Of a stretch of 15,354 nt of DNA, positions 12,903 to 15,354 are shown in pieces; the first letter of the stretch is position 1, and every line of letters starts with the position of its first letter. The notes under the pieces are model-generated. The model did not search any database. It was not told the DNA's origin and saw nothing but the letters and a program-made list of their open reading frames with translations. The DNA is from Clostridiales bacterium UBA735 (lineage in GTDB: Bacteria; Bacillota; Clostridia; Oscillospirales; Oscillospiraceae). Location of the stretch: NCBI GenBank assembly GCA_002298695.1, contig DBLB01000023.1, forward strand, positions 1 through 15,354. Reading direction: 5' to 3'. A program made the position numbers and the translations under genes.

Positions 12903-14720
12903 TTAGCCGTTCTGCGCAGCGTAGTACTCGGCGGTGCGGCCGAACTGGCAGTCATTGTTGCCGGAGGTGGTGATCCACATCTCGAGCATGTTGATCGGGT
13001 CGTTGAAGTCAGCGAGCCAGCCTTCACGGCAGAAGTCATAGTTGCCGTTCTTGCGCTCCTGCAGGAAGACGTTCCAGTCCTGAGACTGAATGGTCACTTC
13101 AATGCCGAGCGCGGCGAAGTCCTGCTGCATGGCCTCGGCGACAGCGATGTGGCCGGTGCCGTCGTTGGTCAGGTACTCGATGGAGATCGGGGTCTCGGAG
13201 GAGAGCATGCCGTTGTCGTCGAACTTATAGCCGGCAGCCTTCAGCAGCGTGCGGGCCTCTTCCAGAGTGCCTTCGTAATCGTTGTTGATGCCGTACGGAT
13301 CAAAATAGCCCTGATCCACGATCTCAGTCTTGAAGACGCCGCCGTTGCCGTCAGCCATGCCGTACGGAATGAAGGCGTTCGCAGGAAGCTGGCCGGTCTG
13401 ACCGACGTTTTCGCAGATGTACTCACGGTCGATCAGGATGTTCATAGCCTTGCGCATGCAGGCTGCCTGCTCCGGGGTCTTGCCCTCGAAGATGGAGCTG
13501 TTGGCGTTGAAGGCGGCATAGTAGGTGCCGAGGTTATCAACGATGTGGAACTCTGGGTTGGTCAGCAGGGACTGGATCTCATCGTTCGGGACGGTGTCGA
13601 TCATGTCAACATCGCCGGAATTGTACGCGGCGTAAATCGCGGTGTCGTCCGCGGAGAGCATGAACTCCAGCTTCTCGAGTTCGACGTCGTCAGCACCGTA
13701 CCAGTACGGGTTCTTTTCATAGGTCATGGAAGTATCATGGTTCCATTCGGTGCAGACGAACGGGCCGTTGCTGACGAAGCCAGCGTTCTGGCACCACGCG
13801 CCAGGCGAGGTCTCCCAGCCGTCAGCCGCTTCCACAGCGGACTGCTTGACCGGGTAGAAGGTCGGGAACGCCATGAGGTCTTCGATGTACGCGCAGGGCG
13901 CGGTCAGGGTGAACTCGAGAGTGGTGTCGTCGGTCGCGGTGACAGCCAGATCATTGGGATAGCCCTCGAAGCCGGCGAACATGTAGCCATAGTCCGCAGC
14001 GGTCGCTTCAGAGGCAGCGCGCTTCCAGGAGTACTCGAAGTCGGCGGCGGTCAGGTCGCTGCCGTCGGACCACTTCAGGCCCTCACGCAGCGTGACGACG
14101 AAGTGCAGGCCGTCCTCACTGACGGTGTAGCCGGTGGCGCAGGCAGGCGAAGTCTGACCTTCGGCGTTGTAGGTGTACAGGCCGGAGAAGGACGCAGCCG
14201 CGAGGCAGGCGCCGTCAACGGTGCTGTTGAGCGCCGGATCGAGGAAGTCAGGCTCGGAGGCGAGGTTCAGGCGGAGCGTCGTGGAACCGTTGGTCATGTG
14301 AACGTTCTGGAAGAACTTCGTGCCGAACAGGTTGGCGTACATGCCGTCGACATAATCCTTGAGCATGTAGATGTCGTTGTAGTAGTAGAGCGGGATGATG
14401 CAGTAGTTGCTCATCAGAACGTCCTCGGCCTCGTGCATCAGTTCGGTGCGCTTGGCAAAGTCGGTCTCCGACTTGATCTCATCGATCATGGCGTTGTACT
14501 GATCCCAGTCGTTGATGGGGTCGATAAACGCGTCGCTGACGAGGCTGGCCGCGTCAGGTGTCTCGTCGTCGGCAGCGGTATCATCGGCCGGAGCGGCGTC
14601 GTTGCCAGTGGTCGTACTGGCGGTGTCATTGCTGGTGGTGTCGTTGCTCGTCTTGCTCGCGCAGGCAGCCAGACCGAGCAGCATCACGAGCGCAAGGAGC
14701 AGAGCGATGCTTCTTTTCAT
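12903..14720 (-). CDS. oppA: OppA-type peptide-binding lipoprotein, apparently circularly permuted
   Basis: Extracellular peptide-binding protein of an ABC importer, lipid-anchored to the membrane. 605 residues. Lipoprotein signal MKRSIALLLALVMLLGLAAC with lipobox LAAC (C20), then a low-complexity Ser/Thr/Asn/Asp/Ala linker (21-64). Residues 65-143 (QYNAMIDEIKSETD..KR.ELMHEAED, then IIPLYYYNDIYMLKDYV and GTKFFQNVHMTN) match the segment that normally ends OppA proteins. The usual N-terminus begins only at about 147 (TTLRLNLASEPDFLDPALN) and continues through WSDGSDLTAADFEYSWKR (217-234) to GWLADFNDPINMLEMW (567-582), and the protein stops at 605, where the C-terminal segment should follow. The start is set by AAGGAGG and the signal peptide; the frame is open to 14915 without support. 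A terminator follows the stop by 10 bases, so the end is a true gene end. Confidence 0.9.
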   Translation of the reverse strand: MKRSIALLLALVMLLGLAACASKTSNDTTSNDTASTTTGNDAAPADDTAADDETPDAASLVSDAFIDPINDWDQYNAMIDEIKSETDFAKRTELMHEAEDVLMSNYCIIPLYYYNDIYMLKDYVDGMYANLFGTKFFQNVHMTNGSTTLRLNLASEPDFLDPALNSTVDGACLAAASFSGLYTYNAEGQTSPACATGYTVSEDGLHFVVTLREGLKWSDGSDLTAADFEYSWKRAASEATAADYGYMFAGFEGYPNDLAVTATDDTTLEFTLTAPCAYIEDLMAFPTFYPVKQSAVEAADGWETSPGAWCQNAGFVSNGPFVCTEWNHDTSMTYEKNPYWYGADDVELEKLEFMLSADDTAIYAAYNSGDVDMIDTVPNDEIQSLLTNPEFHIVDNLGTYYAAFNANSSIFEGKTPEQAACMRKAMNILIDREYICENVGQTGQLPANAFIPYGMADGNGGVFKTEIVDQGYFDPYGINNDYEGTLEEARTLLKAAGYKFDDNGMLSSETPISIEYLTNDGTGHIAVAEAMQQDFAALGIEVTIQSQDWNVFLQERKNGNYDFCREGWLADFNDPINMLEMWITTSGNNDCQFGRTAEYYAAQNG

Positions 14721-14769
14721 TTTAGGAAATCCTCCTTCTTGATATTTGTTTCGGAACGGGCCGGGCGGA

Positions 14770-14813
14770 TTCCGTTTTCCAAAGGAAAACGGAAACGGCA
14801 GACGCATCTGCCG
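14770..14813 (-). other. Tandem hairpins in the oppA leader
   Basis: A perfect 11-bp stem TTCCGTTTTCC/GGAAAACGGAA (14770-14780, 14784-14794) and, one base away, a perfect 7-bp stem CGGCAGA/TCTGCCG (14796-14802, 14807-14813). Both lie in the predicted transcript between the promoter and the ribosome site. Likely roles are mRNA stabilisation or attenuation. Confidence 0.6.
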
Positions 14814-14886
14814 CGGAAACCGGCCCTGGCCGTCCGCAAAACGACTTATTCGCAGAATCATGAATATTCTTGCATCATTTGACGAT

Positions 14887-14915
14887 AGAATAGCACGCTT
14901 TCCGCGCCGCGTCAA
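14887..14915 (-). promoter_or_regulatory. Promoter of oppA
   Basis: On the minus strand: -35 TTGACG (14910-14915), 17-base spacer, extended -10 TGCTATTCT (-10 at 14887-14892). It lies between oppF and oppA, giving a leader of about 160 bases and allowing the binding protein to be made in excess over the transporter. Confidence 0.72.
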
Positions 14916-14952
14916 TCGTCATTTTGCCGGAAAAAACATGAAATATCCGGGA

Positions 14953-15354
14953 TTATTTGTTCCAGCAGGCAACAAGATGTCCGTCGCCCCGATCCGTCAG
15001 TGCGGGGCACTCCTGCTTGCACTGCTCCGTCGCATACCGGCAGCGGGTACGGAACGGGCAGCCGGTCGGCATCCTCAATGGGCTGGGCACGTCGCCGGTC
15101 AGCACGATCCTCTGCCGTTCCCGCGCGATTCTCGGATCCGGAATGGGCACTGCCGAGAGCAGCGATTCCGTATACGGGTGCATTGGATTCTCGTTCAGCT
15201 CGTCCGCATCCGCGATCTCCACGATTTTGCCGAGATACATGACTGCGATCCGCTTCGAGATATGGTGCACCACCAGAAGGTCGTGCGCAATGAATAAGTA
15301 TGCGACGCCGAGCTTTTCCTGCAACTCCTCAAACATGTTGATGACCTGCGCCTG
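14953..15354 (-). CDS. oppF: Oligopeptide ABC transporter ATP-binding protein, C-terminal part (OppF-like; 5' end outside window)
   Basis: The last 133 residues of a cytoplasmic ABC ATPase that powers peptide import; the Walker A, signature and Walker B motifs lie beyond the window edge. Visible: [29 protein letters not shown] with the H-loop histidine, [23 protein letters not shown], and the oligopeptide/dipeptide C-terminal domain from [13 protein letters not shown] to the stop. The latter holds four cysteines spaced C-x5-C-x6-C-x3-C (CPFRTRC, EQC, KQEC), the region that has been described as a possible iron-sulfur site in some OppD/DppD-type proteins. [16 protein letters not shown] resembles OppF more than OppD, but I cannot be certain. 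It lies directly upstream of oppA on the same strand, consistent with an opp operon. Confidence 0.88.
   Translation of the reverse strand, partial: QAQVINMFEELQEKLGVAYLFIAHDLLVVHHISKRIAVMYLGKIVEIADADELNENPMHPYTESLLSAVPIPDPRIARERQRIVLTGDVPSPLRMPTGCPFRTRCRYATEQCKQECPALTDRGDGHLVACWNK

Noticed and set aside
12867..14882. 671-codon open frame on the plus strand opposite oppA
   Set aside because: It mirrors oppA codon by codon, runs through the terminator and promoter of oppA, has no ribosome site and reads as Val/Gly/Arg-rich shadow sequence. The minus-strand frame has a lipobox and clear family motifs.
1..15354. CRISPR array, tRNA, rRNA or insertion sequence
   Set aside because: No regularly spaced direct repeats, cloverleaf sequence, rRNA-like blocks or transposase motifs were seen on either strand.

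Overview
The window is GC-rich (very high G/C at third codon positions), with gene ends pointing to a Gram-positive, low-oxygen Clostridia-type bacterium. This is inferred from an ECF-type ThiT thiamine transporter under a TPP riboswitch, strong AAAGGAGG-type ribosome sites, sigma-A promoters, a lipoprotein peptide-binding protein, a DUF3786 protein and a CtpE-like P-type ATPase. A GC-rich member of the Oscillospiraceae is the best guess; I cannot fix the genus.

Layout. (1) 1-1529, thiamine uptake and activation: thiT (minus strand, cut by the window start) behind a complete sigma-A promoter, TPP riboswitch, antiterminator and terminator, head to head with thiN (thiamine pyrophosphokinase), which has its own promoter. 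(2) 1632-5840, a three-gene plus-strand operon: a P2-like cation ATPase with a TTG start, an OmpR-type response regulator and a sensor kinase with almost no extracytoplasmic loop. (3) 5892-6494, a DUF3786 protein on the minus strand. (4) 6641-9324, a lipid-related plus-strand group: a CrtO-like acyltransferase-family membrane protein overlapping by 4 bases a UgtP/MGDG-synthase-type glycosyltransferase, then gpsA (glycerol-3-phosphate dehydrogenase), which has its own internal promoter. (5) 9560-11334, minus strand: a XerD-like tyrosine recombinase with a long promoter-driven leader and, upstream, a small four-helix membrane protein with a structured 3' tail and terminator. (6) 11466-12683, pepT (peptidase T, plus strand), convergent with (7) 12903-15354, an oligopeptide ABC transporter on the minus strand: the end of an OppF-type ATPase followed by the binding lipoprotein OppA, transcribed from its own promoter through a leader with two tandem hairpins. 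PepT and the Opp system fit together: the transporter brings in peptides and PepT trims tripeptides in the cytoplasm.

The most striking observation is in the OppA-type binding protein. Its N-terminal part (about residues 65-143, just after the lipoprotein signal and a Ser/Thr/Asn/Asp-rich linker) is the segment that normally forms the C-terminus of this family, while its own C-terminus stops exactly where that segment should begin. The protein therefore looks circularly permuted. No CRISPR array, tRNA, rRNA or insertion sequence was seen. Most other long open frames are antisense shadows produced by the high GC content.
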